Assembly: GCF_026343335.1 (NCBI RefSeq)
Contig: NZ_JAPELX010000001.1
Location: 6,448,001 to 6,512,000 of the forward strand
DNA from: Streptomyces sp. NBC_00078
GTDB lineage: Bacteria; Actinomycetota; Actinomycetes; Streptomycetales; Streptomycetaceae
DNA length: 64,000 bases
Direction of reading: 5' to 3'
Below, in pieces: positions 26,565-35,445 of the stretch. The stretch's first letter is position 1, and every line of letters begins with the position of its first letter. The position numbers were made by a program, and so were the translations under genes. The notes under the pieces were generated by a model. The model saw only the letters and a program-made list of their open reading frames with translations. It did no database searches and was not told the DNA's origin.

Positions 26565-27346
26565 GGCGCCGAGGAGAAGAACTCCGCCAGCACGGGCGCG
26601 AGTACGTTCGGATCGACCATGTGGGTCTGGCCCTCCAGGGTCCGGTACGTCCCCCGGGGTGCCGACTCGGCCACGGCCCGGGCGGCCTCGCGCATCCAGG
26701 CGGGGCTCGCGGAACCCGCGGCCGACAGGACGGGCACACCGATCGAGGCCAGCCGCGCCCGCGGCACCAGACCGTCGCCCATCACGGCGTTGTCGTACGC
26801 GAGACTCGGCGCGATGGCCTCCATGCCCGCCCACATGGGCGACCGGCGGGCACCCTGGATCATCTCCTCGGCCAGGCCCGTCAGCCGGAGGAACAGCTCG
26901 ACCGCGTCCCCGCGCCGGCCGTCCCCGAGCGCCTCGGTGAGGTGCTCGGTGTACTCGGCGAGCTGCTCCGCGCCACCTTCGTAGACGACGAACGGCACCT
27001 CGTACACCGCGACCTGACGGACCGGCAGCCCGCTCGCCGCCGCCTCCAGGGCGAGCGCGCCGCCCGACGAGATGCCGTAGAGCGACGCCTCCCCGCCCGC
27101 CACGTCGATGAGCGCGGCCAGGTCCTCGACCTCGCGGGCCACCGAGTAGGGCGCCGTGTCGCCGCTGCCACCGCGGCCGCGGCGGTCGTAGGCGATGACG
27201 CTGAAGCGGTCCGAGAGGGGCCCGGCGAGGGGCGCCACCGTGGCGCCCGTCGACATCGCTCCGCTCACCAGGATGACCGCCGGGCCCTGTCCGGTCCGTT
27301 CATACGCGACGGAGGTGCCGTCGAGTGAAGTGGTCTTCTTGTCCAT
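26561..27346 (-). CDS. Alpha/beta hydrolase
   Basis: A 261-residue cytoplasmic alpha/beta hydrolase. The nucleophile elbow is GISSGG with Ser as nucleophile, the oxyanion region is LVSGAMSTG, the acid is likely in the GDGLVPRARL to VPVLSAAGS stretch, and the His is in EGQTHMVDP. The segment VIAYDRRGRGGSGDTAPYSVAREVEDLAAL is typical of the haloperoxidase/esterase group. Substrate unknown. The gene ends against mnmA in convergent orientation. Confidence 0.85.
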   Translation of the reverse strand: MDKKTTSLDGTSVAYERTGQGPAVILVSGAMSTGATVAPLAGPLSDRFSVIAYDRRGRGGSGDTAPYSVAREVEDLAALIDVAGGEASLYGISSGGALALEAAASGLPVRQVAVYEVPFVVYEGGAEQLAEYTEHLTEALGDGRRGDAVELFLRLTGLAEEMIQGARRSPMWAGMEAIAPSLAYDNAVMGDGLVPRARLASIGVPVLSAAGSASPAWMREAARAVAESAPRGTYRTLEGQTHMVDPNVLAPVLAEFFSSAP

Positions 27347-27393
27347 GCCTGTGGAGACTGCCCCACCACAGAGGAATAATCGCGCTCAATCGC

Positions 27394-27717
27394 TCACGAC
27401 ACTTCCACTTCGTAGAAGCAGAAGTGGTCCTTGATCCCGGCGACGTCGGGCTTGGGATCCGGGTAGCCCCAGACGAGGTCTGCCGCGTCCGGGGTCGACC
27501 AGTAGGAGGCGGTGCCCTTGAACGGGCAGTACGTGTGCGTGTCGGACGGCGTCAGCAGGTCGAGGCGGACGTCCTCGGCCGGGATGTAGTACCGCACCGG
27601 ACAGCCCGTCTCGCGCAGGAGGAGGGCCCGGTCGCTCTCCGCCAGAACCTGGTCGCCGTGCACCACGCGCACGTGCTGGTCGTCTTGCTCGATGGTGATC
27701 GTGTGTCCTTCGGCCAT
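27394..27717 (-). CDS. DUF427 domain protein
   Basis: A 107-residue small protein matching DUF427: VRVVHGDQVLAESDRALLLRETGCPVRYYIPAEDVRLDLL and the closing TYCPFKGTASYWS, a very conserved pattern with one Cys. DUF427 proteins form a small barrel and are of unknown biochemical role. It is divergent from the LOG-like gene across 50 bases. Confidence 0.9.
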   Translation of the reverse strand: MAEGHTITIEQDDQHVRVVHGDQVLAESDRALLLRETGCPVRYYIPAEDVRLDLLTPSDTHTYCPFKGTASYWSTPDAADLVWGYPDPKPDVAGIKDHFCFYEVEVS

Positions 27718-27767
27718 ATCCGCAAAGCGCTCGCGGGCGCCCGGTTCTTCCCGCGTACGGTGACCTC

Positions 27768-28307
27768 ATGCGAATCTGCGTGTTTCTTTCCGCCGCCGAC
27801 CTCGACGACCGGTACACGCGCCCTGCGCGCGACTTCGCGAAACTGCTGGGCAAGGGCGGGCACACGCTCGTCTGGGGCGGTTCGGACGTCGGTCTGATGA
27901 AAGTGGTCGCCGACGGCGTGCAGGAGGCGGGAGGGCGGCTGTGCGGGGTCTCCGTGGACTTCCTCGCGGCCAAGGCGCGGCAGGGCGCGGACGAGATGGT
28001 GATCGCCCGTGATCTCGCAGAGCGCAAAAGGCTGCTCCTGGAGAAGGCCGACGCGGTAGTGATCATGGTGGGCGGCACGGGAACGCTCGACGAGGCCACC
28101 GAGATCCTCGAACTGAAGAAGCACGGGCACACCGACAAGCCGGTCGTCCTGCTCAACACCGCGGGCTTCTACGACGGCCTCAAGGAGCAGTTCCGGCGCA
28201 TGGACGACGAGGGGTTCCTGCCCCGTCCGCTCACCGACCTGGTGTTCTTCGCGGAGGAGCCGGTGGGGGCGCTGGCCTACCTGGAGGAGAGCCAGGGCGT
28301 CGCATGA
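27768..28307 (+). CDS. LOG-family-like nucleotide-binding protein
   Basis: A 179-residue Rossmann protein in the LOG/TIGR00730 group. The DAERKRLL-like arginine segment (RDLAERKRLLLEKADAVVIM) and the GGTGTLDEATEI motif are present. LOG proteins are phosphoribohydrolases that free cytokinin-type bases; the usual PGGxGTxxE has lost its proline (VGGTGTLDE), so activity is uncertain. It is upstream of an SDR gene by 18 bases and possibly co-transcribed. Confidence 0.75.
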   Translation: MRICVFLSAADLDDRYTRPARDFAKLLGKGGHTLVWGGSDVGLMKVVADGVQEAGGRLCGVSVDFLAAKARQGADEMVIARDLAERKRLLLEKADAVVIMVGGTGTLDEATEILELKKHGHTDKPVVLLNTAGFYDGLKEQFRRMDDEGFLPRPLTDLVFFAEEPVGALAYLEESQGVA

Positions 28308-28325
28308 CCCCGGCGTGATGCGAGC

Positions 28326-29024
28326 ATGGCGGACATGGCTACACATGTGATCACCGGAGCGGGCTCCGGCATCGGCGCGGCCGTCGCCCGCCGCCTCCAC
28401 GCGCGCGGGGACGAACTAGTGCTGCACGCGCGCGACGCGGGCCGCGCGAAGGAGCTGGCCGCCGAGTTCCCCGGGGCGAGGACGCTGGTGGGCGATCTGG
28501 CCGACCCGGACAAACTGAGCTGGGCCTTCTCCCACCAGTCCCTGCCCGACCGCGTGGACTCGTTGCTGCACATCGCGGGGGTGGTCGACCTGGGCCCGGT
28601 GGGCGAACTGACCCCCAAGTCCTGGCGTCACCAGCTCAACGTCAACCTCATCGCCCCGGCCGAGCTGACCCGTCACTTCCTGCCCCAACTGCGGGCGGCG
28701 CGCGGCCATGTGGTGTTCGTGAACTCGGGAGCGGGCCTGCGGGCGAGCGCCGACTGGTCGGCGTACGCGGCGTCGAAACACGGCCTGAAGGCGCTCGCGG
28801 ACTCGCTGCGAGCCGAGGAGCACGACAGCGGCGTCCGCGTCACCTCGGTCTACCCGGGCCGCACGGCGAGCCCCATGCAGGCCAAGGTCCACCAGCAGGA
28901 GGGCAAGGAGTACGACGCCTCGGAGTGGATCGACCCCGAGTCGGTGGCGACGACGATCGTGATGGCCCTCGACCTGCCCAAAGACGCCGAGGTCAACGAC
29001 CTGACGGTGAGGCCGGGACGGTGA
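28326..29024 (+). CDS. SDR-family oxidoreductase
   Basis: A 232-residue short-chain dehydrogenase. It has the cofactor motif TGAGSGIG, DLADPDKL for the adenine contact, the HIAGV stretch, and the catalytic S...YAASK (VNSGAGLRASADWSAYAASKHG). NADP(H) is suggested by the Arg residues after the first strand (HARDAGRAK). The start could be 9 bases later (MATHVITG). The stop overlaps the next GTG (GTGA). Substrate unknown. Confidence 0.9.
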   Translation: MADMATHVITGAGSGIGAAVARRLHARGDELVLHARDAGRAKELAAEFPGARTLVGDLADPDKLSWAFSHQSLPDRVDSLLHIAGVVDLGPVGELTPKSWRHQLNVNLIAPAELTRHFLPQLRAARGHVVFVNSGAGLRASADWSAYAASKHGLKALADSLRAEEHDSGVRVTSVYPGRTASPMQAKVHQQEGKEYDASEWIDPESVATTIVMALDLPKDAEVNDLTVRPGR

Positions 29025-30019
29025 CCGGCTTCAGTTACGGTGCCGCCACCGGTGTCGGCTCCATGCCCGGGGGCGACGCCCGCGAGGCCGCCAAGACGGT
29101 CACCGGCAGCTTCGAGGACTTCCCGTTCCTGCCCGAGCTGCCCGCCCGCGGCCCCGGCGCCGACATGATCGGACGGACCGCCGGCCTGCTCGTCGAGCTG
29201 TACGCGCGCGTGGAGCCCAGCGGCTGGCGGATCGGGGACCGGCCGGGGCGGGACACCAAGCGCGCCAGGTCCTGGCTCGGCGAGGACCTCGACGCGCTGG
29301 AGGAGTTCACGCAGGGGTACGAGGGCCCGCTGAAGGTGCAGGCCGTGGGGCCCTGGACGCTGGCCGCCGCACTGGAGCTGAGGAACGGCGAGTCGGCCCT
29401 GTCCGACACCGGCGCCTGCCGCGACCTCGCCGGCTCCCTCGCCGAGGGCCTGCGCCTGCACCTGGAGGAGATGCGGCGACGCGTCCCCGGAGCTCAGCTC
29501 GTCCTCCAGCTCGACGAACCCTCCCTCACCTCCGTACTCCGCGGCCATGTGAAGACCGCCAGCGGCTACCGCACCCACCGCGCCGTCGACCGCCAGCTCG
29601 TCGAGGCCACGCTCCGCGACGTCATCGGGGTTCACAGCGACGGCCCGGCCGTGGTCCACTCCTGCGCACCGGACGTCCCGTTCGCCCTGCTGCGCCGGGC
29701 GGGCGCGACAGCGATCTCCTTCGACTTCTCGCTCCTCACCGAGCGTGACGACGACACGATCGGCGAGGCGGTGGAAGGGGGGACCCGGCTCTTCGCCGGT
29801 GTCGTGCCGGGGACGGACGGCCCGTTGTCGGACCCTGCCGGTAGCGTCATGGGTGTCAGGACGCTGTGGCGCAGGCTGGGGCTGCAACCGGGGCTTCTCG
29901 CGGAGGCGGTCACGATCACGCCGTCGTGCGGACTCGCGGGGGCCTCCCCGGATTACGCACGCAGGGCACTCGCCCACTGCGCCCGGGCGGCGAGATCCCT
30001 CGCGGACAACCCAGAGTAA
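29021..30019 (+). CDS. Cobalamin-independent methionine-synthase-like protein (MetE C-terminal type)
   Basis: A 332-residue protein with the GTG start overlapping the SDR stop. It has the MetE/UROD-type barrel: AATGVGSMPGGDAREA at the N-terminus, LQLDEPSLTSVL in the middle, and zinc-ligand-like VVHSCAPDVPF and TPSCGLAG. It lacks the N-terminal half of true MetE, as do core MetE proteins that use other methyl donors. Methyl transfer is likely; the acceptor is not known. ligA begins 16 bases after its stop. Confidence 0.85.
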   Translation: MTGFSYGAATGVGSMPGGDAREAAKTVTGSFEDFPFLPELPARGPGADMIGRTAGLLVELYARVEPSGWRIGDRPGRDTKRARSWLGEDLDALEEFTQGYEGPLKVQAVGPWTLAAALELRNGESALSDTGACRDLAGSLAEGLRLHLEEMRRRVPGAQLVLQLDEPSLTSVLRGHVKTASGYRTHRAVDRQLVEATLRDVIGVHSDGPAVVHSCAPDVPFALLRRAGATAISFDFSLLTERDDDTIGEAVEGGTRLFAGVVPGTDGPLSDPAGSVMGVRTLWRRLGLQPGLLAEAVTITPSCGLAGASPDYARRALAHCARAARSLADNPE

Positions 30020-30034
30020 CGGGAGGACACAACG

Positions 30035-32227
30035 GTGGCCGGCGACAAGCAAGCGGAGACGACGGTGCCCGCCGAGGCACGGGAGAAGCACGCCAAGCTC
30101 GCTGAGCAGATCGAGGAGCACCGCTTCCGGTACTACGTGAACGACGCCCCGGTCGTCAGCGACGCGGACTTCGACAAACTACTGCGCTCCCTGGAGGCGC
30201 TGGAGGAGGAGCACCCGGAGCTGCGCACGCCGGACTCACCGACCCAGAAGGTCGCGGGTGCCTACGAGACGGAGTTCACCTCCGTTCAGCACCGCTCCCG
30301 GATGCTCTCCCTCGACAACGCCTTCAGCGACGAGGAGCTGGCCGCCTGGGCCGAGCGCGTCGCCAGGGACGTCGGCGGGCCCGGCTACCACCTGCTGTGC
30401 GAGCTCAAAGTCGACGGCCTCGCCGTCAACCTCACCTACGAGCACGGCCGCCTCACGCGTGCGGCGACCCGCGGCGACGGCCGCACCGGTGAGGACATCA
30501 CGCCCAATGTCCGGACGATCGCGGAGATTCCGGACCGGCTGAAGGGCGACAAGGTTCCCGGCCTCGTCGAGATCCGCGGCGAGGTCTACTTCCCGATGGA
30601 GAAGTTCGAGGAGCTCAACGCCCGGCTGGTGGCAGCCGGCGACAAGCCCTTCGCCAACCCGCGCAACGCGGCGGCCGGTTCACTGCGCCAGAAGGACCCC
30701 CGGGTCACCGCCACCCGCCCGCTGCACATGGTCGTCCACGGCATCGGCGTCCTGGAGGGCTTCGAGGGCCTCACCCGCCTGTCCCAGGGCTACGACCTGC
30801 TGAAGACCTGGGGCCTGCCCACCTCCCGGCACAACAAGGTGGTCGACGGCCTCGACGGTGTACGGGAGTTCATCGCGTACTACGGCGAGAACCGCCACTC
30901 CGTGGAACACGAGATCGACGGGGTCGTCGTCAAGCTCGACGAGATCCCCCTCCAGGGACGCCTCGGTTCCACCTCCCGCGCACCGCGCTGGGCGATCGCC
31001 TACAAGTACGCGCCCGAGGAGGTCAACACCAAGCTCATCAACATCCGCGTCGGCGTGGGCCGCACGGGCCGGGTCACCCCGTACGCCCAGGTCGAGCCGG
31101 TCACGGTGGCCGGCTCGGAGGTCGAGTTCGCCACCCTGCACAACCAGGACGTCGTCAGGGCGAAGGGCGTCCTCATCGGCGACACGGTGGTGCTGCGCAA
31201 GGCCGGTGACGTCATTCCGGAGATCCTCGGTCCGGTCGCCGACCTGCGCGACGGCAGCGAGCGTGAGTTCGTGATGCCGGCCGAATGCCCCGAATGCGGT
31301 ACGGCGCTCAGGCCGATGAAGGAGGCCGATGTCGACCTGCGCTGCCCGAACGCCCGTGCCTGCCCGGCCCAGTTGCGCGAGCGGCTGTTCTACCTCGCGG
31401 GCCGCAAGGCGCTGGACATCGAGCACTTCGGATACGTCGCCGCGGCCGCCCTGACCAAGCCGCTGGAGCCGGCCGACCCGCCTCTGCACGACGAGGGCGA
31501 CCTCTTCGACCTCACCATCGAGCAGCTGCTGCCCATCCGGGCCTACGTCCTCGACCAGGACAGCGGGCTGCCCAAGCGCGACCCGAAGACCGGCGAGGAG
31601 AAGATCGCCACGGTCTTCGCCAACCAGCAGGGCGAGCCGAAGAAGAACGCGGTCGCCATGCTGGAGAACGTCGCCGCCGCCAAGGACCGCCCGCTCGCCC
31701 GCGTCCTCACCGGTCTGTCGATCCGTCACGTCGGACCGGTCGCCGCCGAGGCGCTCGCTCGCGAGTTCCGTTCGATCGAGCGCATCGAGCAGGCCACGGA
31801 GGAGGAGCTGGCGGACACGGACGGCGTCGGCGGGATCATCGCCGCCTCCCTCAAGGAATGGTTCGCCGAGGAGTGGCACCAGGAGATCCTCCGCAAGTGG
31901 CGGACGGCAGGTGTCCGCATGGAGGAGGAGGGTTCGGGAGAGGACGAGGGGCCGCGGCCGCTCGAAGGACTGACCCTCGTGGTCACCGGCACCCTTGAGC
32001 ACTTCACCCGCGACGGCGCCAAGGAGGCCCTGCAGAGTCGCGGAGCAAAAGTGACCGGTTCTGTTTCGAAGAAGACGTCTTTCGTGGTCGTGGGTGACAA
32101 TCCGGGTTCGAAATTTGACAAGGCTATGCAGCTCAAGGTGCCTGTTCTCAACGAGGAGGGCTTCACCGTCCTGCTGGAACAGGGGCCGGACGCGGCGGCC
32201 GAAGTGGCACTTCCCACTGAGGAGTAG
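30035..32227 (+). CDS. ligA: NAD+-dependent DNA ligase
   Basis: A 730-residue LigA, GTG start. The adenylation lysine is K125 in LLCELKVDGLAVN. Then come the OB fold, the zinc finger CPECGTALRPMKEADVDLRCPNARACPAQ, helix-hairpin-helix motifs and the C-terminal BRCT domain (ALQSRGAKVTGSVSKKTSFVV). It seals nicks in replication and repair and is the essential ligase of most bacteria. Length is slightly above average. Codon use dips sharply near the end (about 32040-32160). It is possibly co-transcribed with the MetE-like gene. Confidence 0.98.
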   Translation: MAGDKQAETTVPAEAREKHAKLAEQIEEHRFRYYVNDAPVVSDADFDKLLRSLEALEEEHPELRTPDSPTQKVAGAYETEFTSVQHRSRMLSLDNAFSDEELAAWAERVARDVGGPGYHLLCELKVDGLAVNLTYEHGRLTRAATRGDGRTGEDITPNVRTIAEIPDRLKGDKVPGLVEIRGEVYFPMEKFEELNARLVAAGDKPFANPRNAAAGSLRQKDPRVTATRPLHMVVHGIGVLEGFEGLTRLSQGYDLLKTWGLPTSRHNKVVDGLDGVREFIAYYGENRHSVEHEIDGVVVKLDEIPLQGRLGSTSRAPRWAIAYKYAPEEVNTKLINIRVGVGRTGRVTPYAQVEPVTVAGSEVEFATLHNQDVVRAKGVLIGDTVVLRKAGDVIPEILGPVADLRDGSEREFVMPAECPECGTALRPMKEADVDLRCPNARACPAQLRERLFYLAGRKALDIEHFGYVAAAALTKPLEPADPPLHDEGDLFDLTIEQLLPIRAYVLDQDSGLPKRDPKTGEEKIATVFANQQGEPKKNAVAMLENVAAAKDRPLARVLTGLSIRHVGPVAAEALAREFRSIERIEQATEEELADTDGVGGIIAASLKEWFAEEWHQEILRKWRTAGVRMEEEGSGEDEGPRPLEGLTLVVTGTLEHFTRDGAKEALQSRGAKVTGSVSKKTSFVVVGDNPGSKFDKAMQLKVPVLNEEGFTVLLEQGPDAAAEVALPTEE

Positions 32228-32235
32228 CGGTTGAA

Positions 32236-32275
32236 GGCCACCCGATCGGCGCATACCAGATGCATAAGGGTGGCC
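32236..32275 (+). terminator. Hairpin after ligA
   Basis: GGCCACCC (32236-32243) pairs perfectly with GGGTGGCC (32268-32275) around a 24-nt loop, 8 bases after the ligA stop. It is weaker than the next hairpin and may act as 3' protection rather than termination. Confidence 0.4.
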
Positions 32276-32373
32276 GGGGCGCATTCGGGCAACCGTCTAC
32301 GACCGCTGCCCGTAGAAGCCTTCTGCGGCCTACTGTTGAGGTGTGCACCTGCCGTGCCCAGCTGCGGTCGGGG

Positions 32374-32404
32374 CATCCCCTTGCTCTTGGCGAGCAAGGG
32401 GATG
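32374..32404 (+). terminator. Strong hairpin in the ligA-rmdB gap
   Basis: A perfect 13-bp stem (CATCCCCTTGCTC / GAGCAAGGGGATG) with a 5-nt loop is followed by GGTTTT. It lies 83 bases before the rmdB start. It could end ligA transcription or, if rmdB is transcribed from further upstream, act in the rmdB leader. Confidence 0.65.
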
Positions 32405-32486
32405 GGTTTTCCAACGCGGTGCCGTTGAGGGTTGTCGGGCATCGGGCCGCGTGGCGTGGGCACCGCCGGCTGTGAGAGGGACGGGA

Positions 32487-34724
32487 ATGGAACCGACCGA
32501 GAGCGCCGCCCCTGACTCATGGCTGCGCCGGGCCACCGGCGCATGGCGGGCGAGCCGGGGGGCCGGGCGGCCTTCGGAGCGTCCGGGCGCGGAGGGGCGC
32601 GCCACCGGACAGTACACGGTGACCGACGGGCACGCCCCGCATCTCACAGCCGACGCTTCCTCAGGTCTGCCGGGCGCCGAACACGGCCGGCACCTGTCCT
32701 GGCCCGCGCTGCCGGCGACGGTCGTCGGGGCGGCGGCCTTCGTCCTCGGCGCCGGTTTCTACCGGGCCTTCACCGGGACCCACGCGCTCTTTCCGGCCGG
32801 CACCGTCGGCTGGTCGCTGGCCGTGCTGAGCGGCATCATCGTCGGCCACCTGGTGATGCTCGGCCGCTCCCGCTGGTGGGGCGGCACCGGCTCCGGCGCC
32901 GCACTCACCCTCGCCGTCCTGATGCTGTACGGCTGGGTGCCGGCCGGAATGGTGAGCGTCACCGTCGTCGTGCTGGTCGGCGTCGCCCGCCGCAACCGCT
33001 GGCGCCAGGGCGTGCTGCACGGCTCGGTGGACATCCTCGGCATCGGTGCCGGGGCCCTGGTGCTGGGCGGCTTCGGACGCGTGCCGTCCGTGGAGATGCC
33101 CTGGAACCCCGACACCTGGACCCTCTACACGGCCCCCGAGGTGGTGCTGGTCGCCACCGCGTACCTCCTGGTCACCCGCACCCTGCTCTGGTATCTGCAC
33201 GCGCCGCGCGGCGGTGTGCCCACCGTCGCCCGCACCGCCCTGGTCAGACAGGGTCTGGTCGCGGTCGCTCTGCTCGGCATCGCCCCCCTGGTCTGCGTGG
33301 TCGCCGTCGCCCAGCCGGTGCTCCTGCCGCTGTTCTCCATCCCGCTGATCGCCCTCGACTCCACCCTGTGGATCGCCCGCGCCCGCGCCGAGGAGCAGCT
33401 GCGCGACCCGCTGACCGGGCTGCCCAACCGGCAGTGGCTGCTGGAGCGCATCTGGACCGCACTGGACGACGCCGAGCGGATCGGTGCCCGGTCCGCCCTG
33501 ATGCTCATCGACCTGGACCGCTTCCGCTCGGTCAACGACACACTGGGGCATCTCGCCGGTGACCGGCTGCTGTTGCAGATAGCCGACCGGCTGCGCGTCG
33601 CGCTGCCGCGCGGAGCTGAGGCCGCGCGGCTCGGTGGTGACGAGTTCGCCGTCTTACTGCCGGTCGCCGACTCCACGACGTCCGCGACCCGGGTGGCCCG
33701 CGCGCTGGTGGCCGAACTCAGCTCCCCGCTCGACCTCGACGGGCTCACCCTCGTACTGGAGGCCAGCGCGGGCGTCGCCGTCTTCCCGGACCACGCACTG
33801 GACGCCGAGGGGCTGCTGCGGCGCGCGGACGTGGCGATGTACCAGGCGAAGCGGGACCGTACGGGCGTCGAGGTGTACGAGTCCAAGCGGGACTCCAACA
33901 CCCCGGACCGGCTGGGCCTGCTGGGCGATCTGCGCCGGGCGCTCGACGCGCACGAGGTGCAGTTGCACTACCAGCCCAAGGTCCGCTTCGACGGACAGGT
34001 GGCCGGCCTCGAGGCCCTCGTCCGCTGGGTGCATCCGGAGCGCGGGAAGGTGCCGCCGGACGAGTTCATAGCGATCGCCGAGTCGTCGGGGCTCATGCCC
34101 CATCTCACGGAGTACGTGCTGGAGACGGCGCTCGGGCAGGTCGCCGAGTGGCGGGCGCAGGGCCTGTTCGTGCCCGTCGCGGTCAATGTCTCACCGCGTG
34201 ACGTCCACACCCCCGGTTTCGCGGGCTCCGTCGCCGCGCGGCTGGCCCGGCACGGGGTCCCTGCGGGAGCGCTCCAACTGGAGATAACGGAACACGTCCT
34301 GCTGGAGGACCCGCAGCGGGCCGCGGACACGCTGGCCGGCCTGACCGGGCACGGCGTGAAGATGTCGCTGGACGACTTCGGCACGGGCTACTCGTCCCTG
34401 GTGCATCTGCGGCGGCTCCCGGTGAGCGAGCTGAAGATCGACCGTTCCTTCGTGGCCCGGCTGGCCGTCGACACGGAGGACGCGGAGATCGTCCGCTGCA
34501 CGGTCGACCTCGCCCATTCGCTCGGCCTGCTCGTCGTCGCCGAGGGAGTCGAGGACGACGAGACCTGGGAGCGCCTGCGCGACATGGGCTGCGACGCCGT
34601 ACAGGGGTGGCTGGTGGCCGCGGCGATGCCGCCCGAGGAGGCGACGGCGTGGCTGCTGGCGCGCGGATCACGCGGGTGGCAGCGGCCCCGGGCAGCGCTG
34701 CCCGCCGCGGCGACCGACGAGTAG
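32487..34724 (+). CDS. rmdB: Membrane GGDEF-EAL protein, c-di-GMP phosphodiesterase RmdB type
   Basis: A 745-residue protein starting MEPTESAAPDS after GAGAGGG. About six membrane helices (residues 75-300) precede a GGDEF domain (GGDEF at 383-387) and an EAL domain (E509-A-L). The EAL catalytic set is complete: EAL, VNVSPRD, LEITEH, LDDFGTGYSS, LKIDRSF, VAEGVED. Cyclic-di-GMP hydrolysis is therefore expected. The GGDEF motif is intact, but the RxxD inhibition site is absent (PRGA in its place). Codon 390 is TTA, inside the GGDEF domain, so synthesis needs the bldA tRNA. Position and architecture match SCO5495 (RmdB), which affects colony development in S. coelicolor. Confidence 0.88.
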   Translation: MEPTESAAPDSWLRRATGAWRASRGAGRPSERPGAEGRATGQYTVTDGHAPHLTADASSGLPGAEHGRHLSWPALPATVVGAAAFVLGAGFYRAFTGTHALFPAGTVGWSLAVLSGIIVGHLVMLGRSRWWGGTGSGAALTLAVLMLYGWVPAGMVSVTVVVLVGVARRNRWRQGVLHGSVDILGIGAGALVLGGFGRVPSVEMPWNPDTWTLYTAPEVVLVATAYLLVTRTLLWYLHAPRGGVPTVARTALVRQGLVAVALLGIAPLVCVVAVAQPVLLPLFSIPLIALDSTLWIARARAEEQLRDPLTGLPNRQWLLERIWTALDDAERIGARSALMLIDLDRFRSVNDTLGHLAGDRLLLQIADRLRVALPRGAEAARLGGDEFAVLLPVADSTTSATRVARALVAELSSPLDLDGLTLVLEASAGVAVFPDHALDAEGLLRRADVAMYQAKRDRTGVEVYESKRDSNTPDRLGLLGDLRRALDAHEVQLHYQPKVRFDGQVAGLEALVRWVHPERGKVPPDEFIAIAESSGLMPHLTEYVLETALGQVAEWRAQGLFVPVAVNVSPRDVHTPGFAGSVAARLARHGVPAGALQLEITEHVLLEDPQRAADTLAGLTGHGVKMSLDDFGTGYSSLVHLRRLPVSELKIDRSFVARLAVDTEDAEIVRCTVDLAHSLGLLVVAEGVEDDETWERLRDMGCDAVQGWLVAAAMPPEEATAWLLARGSRGWQRPRAALPAAATDE

Positions 34725-34763
34725 TCCGCCCACTCGCCCTCCTTATCGCACCGGTTCAGGCGC

Positions 34764-35348
34764 TCACCCGACCCCCGCCGTGAAATGCCCGATCAGCAGG
34801 GCCAGCCGGTCCTCGTGTGCCCTCTCGGGCAGACGGCCGCTGCGCATCAGGGTCACCAGACCGTGCAGTCCCGCCCAGTACGTCTCCGTCAGCAGACCCA
34901 CGTCTTCGCCCTCCGCCGCGATCGGCTCGACCGCCTGGGCCAGTTCTCCGAAGGCCTGCTTCAAGGGCGCCGGAGCCTCGTCCGTGGCGAACGGCAGGTC
35001 CACGGCGTGCGTGAACACCACGTCGTAGAGCGCGGGCCGCCGTCGTCCGAAGGCCGCGTACGCCTCGCCCACGGCCCTCAGGGCCTCGCGCGTGCCCTTG
35101 GCCGCCGTGCGCGCCGTGCGCAGTTCCTCCGCCAGTTCCACGCAGCCCTGTACCGCGACCGCGGCCATGATCGCGTCCTTGCCCTTGAAGTGGCTGTAGA
35201 GAACCGGCTGGCTGTACTCGATCTCCGCCGCCAGCCGGCGGGTCGTCACCGCGTCCCAGCCCTCGGCCTCCGCCAGTTCCCGCGCGGCCGTGACGATCAG
35301 CCGTTCGCGCTCCGCTCGTTCGCGCTCCCGGCGCGTCTGGATCGACAT
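34764..35348 (-). CDS. TetR-family regulator
   Basis: A 194-residue TetR regulator starting MSIQTRRERERAERERL. The HTH is TTRRLAAEIEYSQPVLYSHFKGKDAI; the C-terminal ligand domain has the WHG-type pattern (AYAAFGRRRPALYDVVFTHAVDL, TYWAGLHGLVTLMRSGRLP). It is divergent from the DUF4267-like gene, and two near-identical palindromes fill the 97-base gap. Self-control and control of that gene are likely. Ligand unknown. Confidence 0.88.
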   Translation of the reverse strand: MSIQTRRERERAERERLIVTAARELAEAEGWDAVTTRRLAAEIEYSQPVLYSHFKGKDAIMAAVAVQGCVELAEELRTARTAAKGTREALRAVGEAYAAFGRRRPALYDVVFTHAVDLPFATDEAPAPLKQAFGELAQAVEPIAAEGEDVGLLTETYWAGLHGLVTLMRSGRLPERAHEDRLALLIGHFTAGVG

Positions 35349-35356
35349 GCCAGGGA

Positions 35357-35424
35357 TTCTAGCAGCGCTAGCCAATCTGTCGATGTTCTGGTAGCTTCGC
35401 TCTCATTGCTAGCGCCGCTAGCAA
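35357..35424. promoter_or_regulatory. Two CTAG-rich palindromes, TetR operator candidates
   Basis: TTGCTAGCGCCGCTAGCAA (35406-35424) is a perfect palindrome with 9-bp arms. A second, slightly degenerate copy around CTAGCAGCGCTAG lies at 35357-35375, just before the regulator start. CTAG is rare in bacterial DNA, which makes four copies here notable. One operator for each divergent promoter is the simplest reading. Confidence 0.75.
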
Positions 35425-35445
35425 GAAGGGATGGGGAGAAGAGTC

